The notes beneath the pieces are model-generated. The model was given only the letters and a program-made list of their open reading frames with translations, had not been told where the DNA came from and did not search any database. Of a stretch of 5,732 nt of DNA, positions 1 through 5,732 are shown piece by piece. A program made the translations under genes and the position numbers. Each line of letters starts with the position of its first letter. Position 1 is the stretch's first letter. Source of the stretch: Acidimicrobiia bacterium (GTDB lineage: Bacteria > Actinomycetota > Acidimicrobiia > Acidimicrobiales > SZUA-35); contig JAOUGG010000212.1 in NCBI GenBank assembly GCA_029857855.1, positions 1 to 5,732 of the forward strand. Direction: 5' to 3'.

Positions 1-3000
1 TCCGGTTCCCGTCGGCCCGGATCCCGCCGGCGCGTAGGCGGCGAGTTCCCGGATCAGCGAGGCCGCGGCGACGGGGTCGGTGAGGAGGCTTTCGACCGAC
101 TGGGAGGGTGAGAAGAGGAACCGCTCGAAGCCCGCCGGGTCATAGCCCCGGTTGCGGGTGATGCCGAGGGCGTCGAGCAGTTCGATGACGGCGTTCGTCG
201 GTTCCTCGCCGCCGTCGGCCACCTCGGGCACGGCGACCCGCAGACGCCGGGCCACCTCGCCGAGAATCAGGTGGACCTCGGGGAGCGAGGTCGTGGTGTC
301 GGGGGTGGCCCGGAGCTGCTCGGCGTCGACCTCCCACCGCTCCCGGAACACGTCGAAGCATCGGGCCTCGTGGAGTACCACCGTGGTGTGCGACGGTCGG
401 TCGTCGAGCGGCAGGGTGACGCGCAGCTCGACCCAGCGAACCTCGATGTCGGTGGAGGCGGCGGTCGGACCCCCGACGAGCCACCCGTCGGTCAAGCCGA
501 GATGGAAGGTGAGAATCAGGTCCTGCTCGTCGTGGACGCGCAACTCGCCGGTGGTCTCGTCGCGGTCGAAGCGGTAGGCCTCGAGCCTGGCCCCGGTGCC
601 GACGAGCAGCCCGCCCAGGTCGATGTCGAGCGTGGGGAGGTCGAGCCCGAGGCGGAGTTCCTCGGGAGCGGGGTCGTCATCGGCCTCGTCGTCGCTGTCG
701 GTGCCGGTTTCGGTGCCGGTTCCGCCGGCGTCGTCTTCGTGCTCGTAGCGATCGTCGATCCCGAATTCGACCAGCATCGCCACGGCCTGCCACAGGTCTT
801 CGCTTTGGAGCCGCCCGAAGACCGCGTCGATCGGGAGTCCGGACGGGGCGGTGAACTCGGAGGCGTCGAGCAGGTCGGTCACGTCCACTGAGACCGGGGG
901 CGTCCCCGCCGTGGCGAGCCGAGCGATGGCGTGTTCGAGCGTCGTGGCCGGCGACGCCTCCAACGCCATCGCCAGTTCGGGCAGGTCTGAGGGTGGGGCG
1001 GTCAGGCGGGTCACGAAACGGAGGGCGTCGCCGCCGAGGCCGAGGGAGAAGGCGTTGGTGGCCGGTTCCGACCACGGGCTGCCGACGGTGATGATCCGGG
1101 CGATGGTGTCGGTCAGCCCGGCGGCCACCACCGCAGCGGCTCCCGCCTGGCCGTAGGCGATCACGGTGACCGGTGTGGTTCGACCGGCGACGACGTCCAC
1201 GATCCGCCGGGCCTGCTCCTCCAAGGGGTTGCGTTCCGGTCGCTGGGTTCGGGCGGCGGCCAGCGACGGCAGCCTGGCCGACCACGGCTCGGACCCGGCC
1301 GGCGGCGAGAAACCGGCGGCGGCCTCGATCGCTTCGACGGTCGAGCGGTCGACGCTCGCCGTGAAGGCGTCGGCCCACTCAGCCTCGATCCCCAGGTACA
1401 GGCGGTTGTCGGGTTGTTCACCCACGACGAGCGGTCCGAGGCGATCGACGATGCCAAGCGCGATCAGGCTCCGGTAGCCGTACCCGTCGGCGTCGTGGCC
1501 GGTGACACCGGCAGGCAGCGTTGACGGACGGCCGATGACCCCGTCGGTTCCGGCCAGGCGATCAACCAGTTGAGTCAGCCCGTCGGCCAGTCCGAGTCGG
1601 CCGACGAGCAGATCGCCCAGGTCGGGCAGCGCAGTGGCGGCACCGTCCAGTGCGGCGACAATTTCGGGACCACGGTTGACGGCCGACGGATCGAGCACAC
1701 CGGGGCGACCGCCCGATTCGGGCTCCGTCTCGGGCAGGGGGCAGGCCGGATCCAGCCAGGCCGAGATGCCGGGGGCGCCGGGTTCACCGGCGATCGGCGC
1801 CCGGTAGGGCCGGCGGGCGCTGCCGAAGCCGAACGGCCGGTGCACCGTGAAGCCGCTCAACAGTTCGGTGAGCGGGGTGAGGGCGGCGACCGTGTTCTCG
1901 CAGTCGAGCACCAGGTCGGCCAGCCACCGTTTGAGTGCGGCCGCCGGGTCGGCGACCAGGTCGACGAGCGGGAGGTAGGCACCGTCGCCGAGCCAGCCGA
2001 TGATCTCCAGCACCAGCGTCAACGTCGGATCGTTGACCTGCCCGAGCAGGCTGACCAGCAGATCCTCGACGTCGGCCCATTCGGGCGCCCACGTGAGAGA
2101 ACCGTCGGGCTGGAAGCGGGGCAGCCGGATGTCATGGCGACCGCCGCCGAGCGGGCGGAGGTCCACGGCCAGCCCGGGAGCATCGAAGGTCACGGCCAGG
2201 CCCGACGGCGTGCGGCCTCCACCGGAGCGGTCGGCCCGTGACCGCCAGCCGACGTTCACCGCCAGCCCGTCGACGGTGACCGAGGCCGGGTCGAGGTCGA
2301 TGGTCAACGGCGAGCCGTCGGCCGTCGTCAGTTCGAGTCGAGCGGTGACCCCGGTGACGAGATCCACGGTCGGTGTGGCGACGTCGACCCGGGCCAGGGC
2401 CAGCCGACCGCTCAGGCGAACCCGGTTGGTGTCGAGCACGGTGGTGGTGCGATCGACGACGAGGTCGAGGGCCAACGATGAGCCGTCGACCCATACGACG
2501 AGCGTCGCCGATGTGCCGGCGCCGGCCGACGGTTCCCCGAGTGGCATGGTCCACGGGTCGGTGGCCGTTCCGGCCCCGGCGATCGAGATCGTCGGTGCGA
2601 TCACGAGCCGGGCCAGCTCCTCGATCACCGAGGCGAGAGCCGTCGGCGCGGCGACCAGACGGGACCAGTAGCCGGCGACAGCGGGCAGCGGTTGGGTCAG
2701 CAGGGCCACGGCGTCGACGCCGGTCACCCCGGCGGGCGGGTCGAGGCCGAGCACCCGGTTTATGGCGGTGCCGGCGTCGCCCAGTGTGGCGATCAGACTG
2801 GTCAGCTCCGAGCCGACCACCGACCCGGCCACATCACGAACCGCTTCGGGTGAGGAGAGGTCGACCACCTCGTGGCGAACGCCGCTCGGCAGTTCAACGT
2901 CACGGGCCACCAGCGCGAACGCCGGGCGGCCGTCGGCCACCCGCAGGCCGATCTCGACGGTGCCGATCTCCACGCCGTCGTCGAGCAGCGTCGCGCCGTT

Positions 3001-4194
3001 GGTGGCTCGGGCGCCGAACACGGCCGCCCCGTCGATCACCGGGAAGGCGGAGGTGGAACCGGTGGTGGTGTCGATCGAGAACAGGTCGGCCCGGATCCGT
3101 ACGTCGCCGCCGTCGCGGGCCGACAGGGACAGCTCGGTCCAAGGCGTCACCACCGCCGAACCGTTGGCCCCGGTGGTGGTGCGCACCCCGACCCGGACCG
3201 AGACGGGACCGGCGGTGAAGACCACCGAACCCCGGTCGGGCTCCGCGGTGCCCCCGAGCAGTTCGGCCAGCTCGCCCAACCAGGCGTTGCGGCTGGTGGT
3301 GGAGAGCAGCGTCGACTCGATCCACTCGACCAGCGGGTCGACGCCGCGGTCGAGCAGCTCGGCCAGCGGCAGGTCGGGGACGTCGTCGGTGGTCCGCAGC
3401 CCGAGGAGCGAGGCCAGCGCGGCAAAGGGCCGGGTGGCGGGGTCGGTGTCGTCGATGGCGTCGGCCTGGGCCTTGATCAGACCGATCACGAAGCCGAGCA
3501 CGTCGGCGGCCGCCGTGTCGAGCGAGTCGAGGTCGAGGTGATGGTCGCGGGGAACGTCGGCGCCGGGAAGTTGGAGCTGATCGAGCCGCACGTCGACCGA
3601 CAGCTCGCCGTCGGACGAGGTGGGGATCGTCCCCCCGATGGAGGCGCCGCCGAGGTGGAACTCGTTGGGGGTCGGTGCGGCGGTGTTGGTGAGCTCGATG
3701 CGAAGATCGATGGTGCCGGCGGGTTGGCCGAGCAGAAGCCACGGTGCGGCACCGCCGGTCGAGGTGACGGCGTGGCCCTGCCGGTCGATCTGGAACGCTC
3801 GCACGTGGGCGGTGATCGACAGCTCGACGTCACCGGCCGCGGTCGAGTACTCGGCGCCGATCCCGACCTGGAGCGGACGGTCGGGTGGTTCCTCGACGAC
3901 TACATACAGGGTGAGCCCAGTGTGGGACACGAGCGGCAGCCAGACGGCATCGCCGAGCTCCCGGCGGTCGGGCGAACCCAGGGCCTCGTCGGCGAAGGCG
4001 ATAAGCGCCTCCCGCTGCCGGTCGTCGTACAGCGTGGTCGTCAGGCCCGGCTTGGTCGCGCCACCGCCGCCCCCGACCGGTCCGGTTTCGCCGAGTGGGT
4101 TCTCGAACCAGGACGGGTTGAAGTCACCGTCGACAAGGATGCCAAGCGACTCGGCCAGCTCGGTGAGTGGTCCGAGATCGGTGTCGAGTGCCAC
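1..4194 (-). CDS. Giant modular protein of unknown function with a degenerate alpha/beta-hydrolase-like domain; 3' end outside window
   Basis: I do not recognise the family. One frame stays open for 1398 codons from the GTG at 4194 to base 1, so the C-terminus lies outside. The GTG is chosen because it sits 4 bases after the upstream stop, an AAGGG lies 8 bases before it, and the first in-frame ATG is hundreds of codons further on. Layout by eye: N-terminal helix and Gly run (41-45); beta-rich segments at about 50-215, 330-470, 545-700 and 1180-1330; helical segments at about 220-325, 470-545, 705-780 and 1335-1390. Residues 890-1110 resemble an alpha/beta hydrolase: a VTVIAY strand, an elbow-like GQAG (1015-1018) and ITVGSPW (1035-1041). 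No G-x-S-x-G is present, so that domain is probably inactive. An acidic Gly/Thr linker spans 1151-1179. There are only three Lys (about 48, 241, 755) and three Cys. No signal peptide or transmembrane helix is seen, which suggests a cytoplasmic protein or one exported by a non-Sec route. A structural or scaffold role is inference. Confidence 0.88.
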   Translation of the reverse strand, partial: MALDTDLGPLTELAESLGILVDGDFNPSWFENPLGETGPVGGGGGATKPGLTTTLYDDRQREALIAFADEALGSPDRRELGDAVWLPLVSHTGLTLYVVVEEPPDRPLQVGIGAEYSTAAGDVELSITAHVRAFQIDRQGHAVTSTGGAAPWLLLGQPAGTIDLRIELTNTAAPTPNEFHLGGASIGGTIPTSSDGELSVDVRLDQLQLPGADVPRDHHLDLDSLDTAAADVLGFVIGLIKAQADAIDDTDPATRPFAALASLLGLRTTDDVPDLPLAELLDRGVDPLVEWIESTLLSTTSRNAWLGELAELLGGTAEPDRGSVVFTAGPVSVRVGVRTTTGANGSAVVTPWTELSLSARDGGDVRIRADLFSIDTTTGSTSAFPVIDGAAVFGARATNGATLLDDGVEIGTVEIGLRVADGRPAFALVARDVELPSGVRHEVVDLSSPEAVRDVAGSVVGSELTSLIATLGDAGTAINRVLGLDPPAGVTGVDAVALLTQPLPAVAGYWSRLVAAPTALASVIEELARLVIAPTISIAGAGTATDPWTMPLGEPSAGAGTSATLVVWVDGSSLALDLVVDRTTTVLDTNRVRLSGRLALARVDVATPTVDLVTGVTARLELTTADGSPLTIDLDPASVTVDGLAVNVGWRSRADRSGGGRTPSGLAVTFDAPGLAVDLRPLGGGRHDIRLPRFQPDGSLTWAPEWADVEDLLVSLLGQVNDPTLTLVLEIIGWLGDGAYLPLVDLVADPAAALKRWLADLVLDCENTVAALTPLTELLSGFTVHRPFGFGSARRPYRAPIAGEPGAPGISAWLDPACPLPETEPESGGRPGVLDPSAVNRGPEIVAALDGAATALPDLGDLLVGRLGLADGLTQLVDRLAGTDGVIGRPSTLPAGVTGHDADGYGYRSLIALGIVDRLGPLVVGEQPDNRLYLGIEAEWADAFTASVDRSTVEAIEAAAGFSPPAGSEPWSARLPSLAAARTQRPERNPLEEQARRIVDVVAGRTTPVTVIAYGQAGAAAVVAAGLTDTIARIITVGSPWSEPATNAFSLGLGGDALRFVTRLTAPPSDLPELAMALEASPATTLEHAIARLATAGTPPVSVDVTDLLDASEFTAPSGLPIDAVFGRLQSEDLWQAVAMLVEFGIDDRYEHEDDAGGTGTETGTDSDDEADDDPAPEELRLGLDLPTLDIDLGGLLVGTGARLEAYRFDRDETTGELRVHDEQDLILTFHLGLTDGWLVGGPTAASTDIEVRWVELRVTLPLDDRPSHTTVVLHEARCFDVFRERWEVDAEQLRATPDTTTSLPEVHLILGEVARRLRVAVPEVADGGEEPTNAVIELLDALGITRNRGYDPAGFERFLFSPSQSVESLLTDPVAAASLIRELAAYAPAGSGPTGTG
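699..722 (-). repeat. Two tandem 12-base copies inside the giant gene
   Basis: Positions 699-710 and 711-722 match at 11 of 12 bases. In frame they encode the Gly-Thr-Glu-Thr-Gly-Thr core of the acidic linker at residues 1151-1179. This looks like a recent in-frame duplication in a flexible spacer, which would lengthen the linker without disturbing the folded parts on either side. Confidence 0.6.
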
Positions 4195-4198
4195 GCCT

Positions 4199-4801
4199 TC
4201 AGCCCTTCGTCGCGACGGGCAGCTTGTGCCGGGCCATCGGATGGATGATGAGAGTGTTGGGGGCGGCGGCCAGCGATCCGGGGATCAGCGCCCGGCCCGA
4301 GCCGTCGTTGCCGAGCTTGGCGGTGATGCCCCGCACCAGTTCGAGCACACACTCCCAGCAGAAGGCCGTGATGGCGTCGGCCCAGAGGTCGACCACGGCC
4401 GCCGGTCCCTCGACGACGTCGAACGTTGTCATCACCATCCCGGTCACCTTGTCCTTGGTGCCGACGGCGAACGGTACGGTGACGGTGAGCGGCTTGGCGA
4501 GCTGATCACAGTCGACGGAGACCGAGAGCCGGATCAAGCCGGTGGTGGCGTTCAGCCGGAGCGAGTCCGTGCGGACCACGAGCTCGTTGAAGCCGTCGGT
4601 CCAGACCATGTTCGGCTCATCGTCGGGCAGATCCGATACCACACGGCCGACGCTGCGGATCAACGGTTGAATGCTCTTAACCGGAACGGTGAGCTGTTTC
4701 GGGGTCCGCTCACCCGGTTTCAGTTTGGCACTGACCGGCAGCGTGCCGATGGTCCTCCGAAGGTCCGGGTCGTCGAACAGATCGGCGAACGAGCTGGCCA
4801 T
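4199..4801 (-). CDS. Hypothetical 200-residue protein, partner of the downstream giant gene
   Basis: This is a complete ORF from the ATG at 4801 to the TGA at 4199-4201; I do not recognise the family. The N-terminus is polar (M-ASSFADLFDDPDLRR) with no signal peptide. Residues 20-50 are basic and Pro-containing. Residues 70-130 alternate hydrophobic and polar residues in several predicted beta strands, with runs such as LIRLSVSV and LTVTVPF. A helix follows at about 132-163 and carries a CWEC pair (C148, C151). The tail has a short strand (NTLIIHP) and a basic end. Ten lysines make its composition quite unlike the giant protein. The stop lies only four bases before the next start, so the two are almost certainly co-transcribed and probably translationally coupled. 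This suggests an accessory, chaperone-like or structural partner, but that is inference from position only. Whether the CxxC binds metal or forms a disulphide cannot be told. Confidence 0.85.
   Translation of the reverse strand: MASSFADLFDDPDLRRTIGTLPVSAKLKPGERTPKQLTVPVKSIQPLIRSVGRVVSDLPDDEPNMVWTDGFNELVVRTDSLRLNATTGLIRLSVSVDCDQLAKPLTVTVPFAVGTKDKVTGMVMTTFDVVEGPAAVVDLWADAITAFCWECVLELVRGITAKLGNDGSGRALIPGSLAAAPNTLIIHPMARHKLPVATKG
4203..4207 (-). promoter_or_regulatory. Ribosome binding site supporting the GTG start at 4194
   Basis: AAGGG on the minus strand lies 8 bases before the GTG and is embedded in the last two sense codons (Lys-Gly) of the upstream gene. With the 4-base intergenic gap this favours translational coupling. 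A second GAAGG (4196-4200) is only one base from the GTG and too close to act. Confidence 0.5.
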
Positions 4802-4899
4802 GACGAACGGTGCCCCCCTCTGAGCGAAAGCGATGGTGCCGTCACGACATTGTGGCAGCCGTGTCCCTCATGAACCTGTCGACTGGTGTCCGGTGGCGT
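4802..4899 (-). promoter_or_regulatory. Leader region of the two-gene unit; promoter not resolved
   Basis: If the three stem-loops end the previous transcript, the promoter for the 200-residue gene and the giant gene should lie here or overlap them. I see no convincing -35/-10 pair: candidate -10-like CACAAT on the minus strand (around 4850-4855) has no partner at a normal distance. A purine block AGAGGGGGG (4813-4821) lies 11 bases before the ATG at 4801 and is the only ribosome-binding candidate, somewhat far from the start. Confidence 0.3.
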
Positions 4900-4915
4900 G
4901 GCGGCCGAAGCCACC
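4900..4915 (-). terminator. Stem-loop with UUCG tetraloop, third of three
   Basis: On the minus strand GGTGGC and GCCGCC form a 6-base stem (one G-T wobble) closed by C-TTCG-G, the exceptionally stable UUCG tetraloop as RNA. It lies 76 bases past the DUF4214 stop and about 100 bases before the ATG at 4801. It could be the last element of a tandem terminator or a 5' structure of the next transcript. No T-tract is seen. Confidence 0.45.
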
Positions 4916-4921
4916 CGATCG

Positions 4922-4943
4922 TAACCGGCTCGACCGCCGGCCA
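4922..4943 (-). terminator. Stem-loop, 8-base stem, second of three
   Basis: On the minus strand TGGCCGGC pairs with GCCGGTTA (two G-T wobbles) around a 6-base loop GGTCGA. No clear T-run follows, as is often the case for actinobacterial terminators. It is best read together with its two neighbours as an end-of-transcript structure. Confidence 0.4.
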
Positions 4944-4953
4944 TCAAGCGCAA

Positions 4954-4973
4954 CGATCAGGCATGCCGGATCG
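4954..4973 (-). terminator. Near-perfect 20-base inverted repeat after the DUF4214 stop
   Basis: Eighteen of 20 positions are symmetrical: CGATC and GATCG arms flank GGCATGCC, with one mismatched pair. It begins 17 bases beyond the stop at 4991. As RNA it would fold with a CATG loop. It is the first of three inverted repeats and may belong to the transcription end of the DUF4214 gene. The high symmetry would also suit a protein binding site. No T-tract follows. Confidence 0.4.
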
Positions 4974-4990
4974 CCGTCGGCGCGACGGGC

Positions 4991-5732
4991 TCAGCCGAGC
5001 AACAGGTCGATGGCCGATGCGAGGTCGTGGCGGGCCCGGAGCTCGGACCATTGGGCGATCTCGGGTTCGGTGGGCCGCCCACCGGTGAGGATGCGCTCGA
5101 GCACGGTTCGCTCTGTGCGGAGTTGGGACAGCCCGACCGCCTCGCCGCCCTCGCTGAAGTAGACGACGATGGTTCCCCGGTTGACCTCGCCTCGCTTGAG
5201 AAGGTCGAGCCAGTACCGATTACCGGCGGAGTCGGGGTTGCGGTCGAGCACGTTGGTGTAGAGCCGGTTGAGGAAGTCCTCGAACGTGCCGCCGCCGTAG
5301 CGACGCTGGAACTCCTCGGAATCGGCGAACCACTCGGCGATGTCCTCGAGCGATTCGCCGTGGCTGCGTTCGTGGATCCAGTAGTCGTAGCCGTCGGCGT
5401 CGGGGTGCGACCGAAGAAGATGAGATAGAGACGGTCGACCATGGCCGCCGAGTTGTTCTCGGCGATGACGTCGGCCAGGGTCTCACCCACCGACTGCTTC
5501 TGGAGGAGTTGGCTGAGTTCGCCGGCCTCGGCACTCGACGGGTACCGGCCTTCGGTGGCTGCGAAGATCTCCAACACGGCCGTGGAGATGTCGGGCCACG
5601 GAGATCCGTCGGGCAAGGGCGCATCGGACACGTTGGGCAGTGGCGGCGGCGGATTGGCCGCGGCTGCGTCGACGTAGGGCGTCGGGTTGACCGGGCTCAC
5701 GCTCCCGTCGCCATTGGGGGCGTAGACCTCGA
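4991..5732 (-). CDS. DUF4214 domain protein, C-terminal part, frameshifted; 5' end outside window
   Basis: The frame is open to the right edge and upstream codons read as plausible protein (VYAPNGDGS), so the true start is probably outside. The GTG at 5698-5700 is a possible but weakly supported internal start; residues below count from it. Residues 1-40 are a Pro/Ala-rich linker containing PPPP. Then come DUF4214-type units: 42-83 (degenerate), 88-131 (LYLIFFGRTP, then DADGYDYW), 144-188 (LYTNVLDRNPDSAGNRYW) and 199-236 (degenerate, GGRPTEPEIAQW). The second unit is split between two frames: after RTP the original frame turns into a Ser/Thr/Pro-rich nonsense tail ending at 4957, while the DUF4214 pattern resumes at once one frame over and ends at the TGA at 4991-4993. 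DUF4214 units are common in large secreted or surface proteins of bacteria; their biochemical role is not established. The gene is either broken or hit by a sequencing error. Confidence 0.82.
5401..5406 (-). other. Frameshift site inside the DUF4214 domain
   Basis: The plus strand shows four G at 5402-5405 (CACCCCGAC on the coding strand). Adding one base to this run would give Arg-Thr-Pro-Asp-Ala-Asp-Gly-Tyr, the normal DUF4214 core, and join the frame of 5732-5404 to that of 5401-4991. The deficit falls in a homopolymer, the usual place for sequencing errors and slippage mutations. I see no heptameric slippery sequence of the X-XXY-YYZ kind, so programmed frameshifting is unlikely. Confidence 0.8.

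Noticed and set aside
2900..3742. 280-codon minus-strand frame inside the giant gene
   Set aside because: Its translation is Arg/Pro/His-rich and low in complexity, typical of an off-frame reading of a GC-rich gene, and it overlaps the better-supported frame.
2872..4248. 458-codon open frame on the plus strand
   Set aside because: It lies wholly antisense to the giant gene, its product is dominated by Gly, Arg, Gln and Val without any recognisable domain, and long antisense frames are expected where third positions are nearly all G or C.
3620..4873. 417-codon open frame on the plus strand
   Set aside because: It crosses antisense over parts of two minus-strand genes and the gap between them, changes composition abruptly midway, and shows no domain.
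4957..5403. C-terminal tail of the DUF4214 protein read in the unshifted frame
   Set aside because: After Arg-Thr-Pro it becomes Ser/Thr/Pro-rich with no domain, whereas the shifted frame continues the DUF4214 pattern exactly.
5395..5412. Programmed ribosomal frameshift as the cause of the frame change
   Set aside because: No canonical slippery heptamer is present and no clear stimulatory structure was seen; a homopolymer error or mutation is simpler.
5698..5700. GTG as the true start of the DUF4214 gene
   Set aside because: The frame stays open and protein-like up to the window edge, and the only purine-rich stretch before the GTG is too close to serve as a good ribosome binding site.
1..5732. 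tRNA, rRNA, CRISPR array, insertion sequence or integrase site
   Set aside because: No regularly spaced direct repeats, cloverleaf-like sequence, transposase motif or terminal inverted repeats were seen, and nearly all of the window is coding.

Overview
The window comes from a GC-rich bacterium. By eye about two thirds of bases are G or C, third codon positions are almost always G or C, and the proteins are rich in Asp, Val, Leu, Ala and Arg. This style, together with a DUF4214 protein, fits a high-GC actinobacterium; an acidimicrobial lineage is my guess, because the window holds no marker gene.

All genes I can support lie on the minus strand and are described here in transcription order. 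(1) At the right edge (5732 down to 4991) is the C-terminal part of a DUF4214 protein. It carries four tandem units of about 45 residues, but the reading frame is broken by a one-base deficit in a G run at 5402-5405. (2) A 189-base intergenic stretch (4990-4802) contains three closely packed inverted repeats, which look like a transcription end for gene 1. It must also hold any promoter for the genes that follow. (3) A complete 200-residue protein of unknown function (4801-4199). (4) Four bases later a GTG at 4194 opens one uninterrupted frame of 1398 codons that runs off the left edge at base 1. This giant gene fills about three quarters of the window. The long open frames on the plus strand and in the other minus frames between 1 and 4194 are composition shadows of it.

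Genes 3 and 4 form a tight pair, probably translationally coupled, and are likely to work together. I recognise neither as a named family. The giant protein looks modular: beta-rich segments alternate with helical segments whose core motif (Leu-Pro-Leu, Asp/Glu-Leu, Asp-Pro, Trp) recurs at roughly 220-250-residue intervals. Around residues 890-1110 it carries what looks like an alpha/beta-hydrolase domain without its nucleophilic serine. It contains only three lysines in 1398 residues, whereas its 200-residue neighbour has ten. No signal peptide or membrane segment is visible in either protein. Together they are the best candidate here for an undescribed system, a two-gene module with a giant, repeat-built, lysine-free scaffold or effector, but no function can be assigned from sequence alone.
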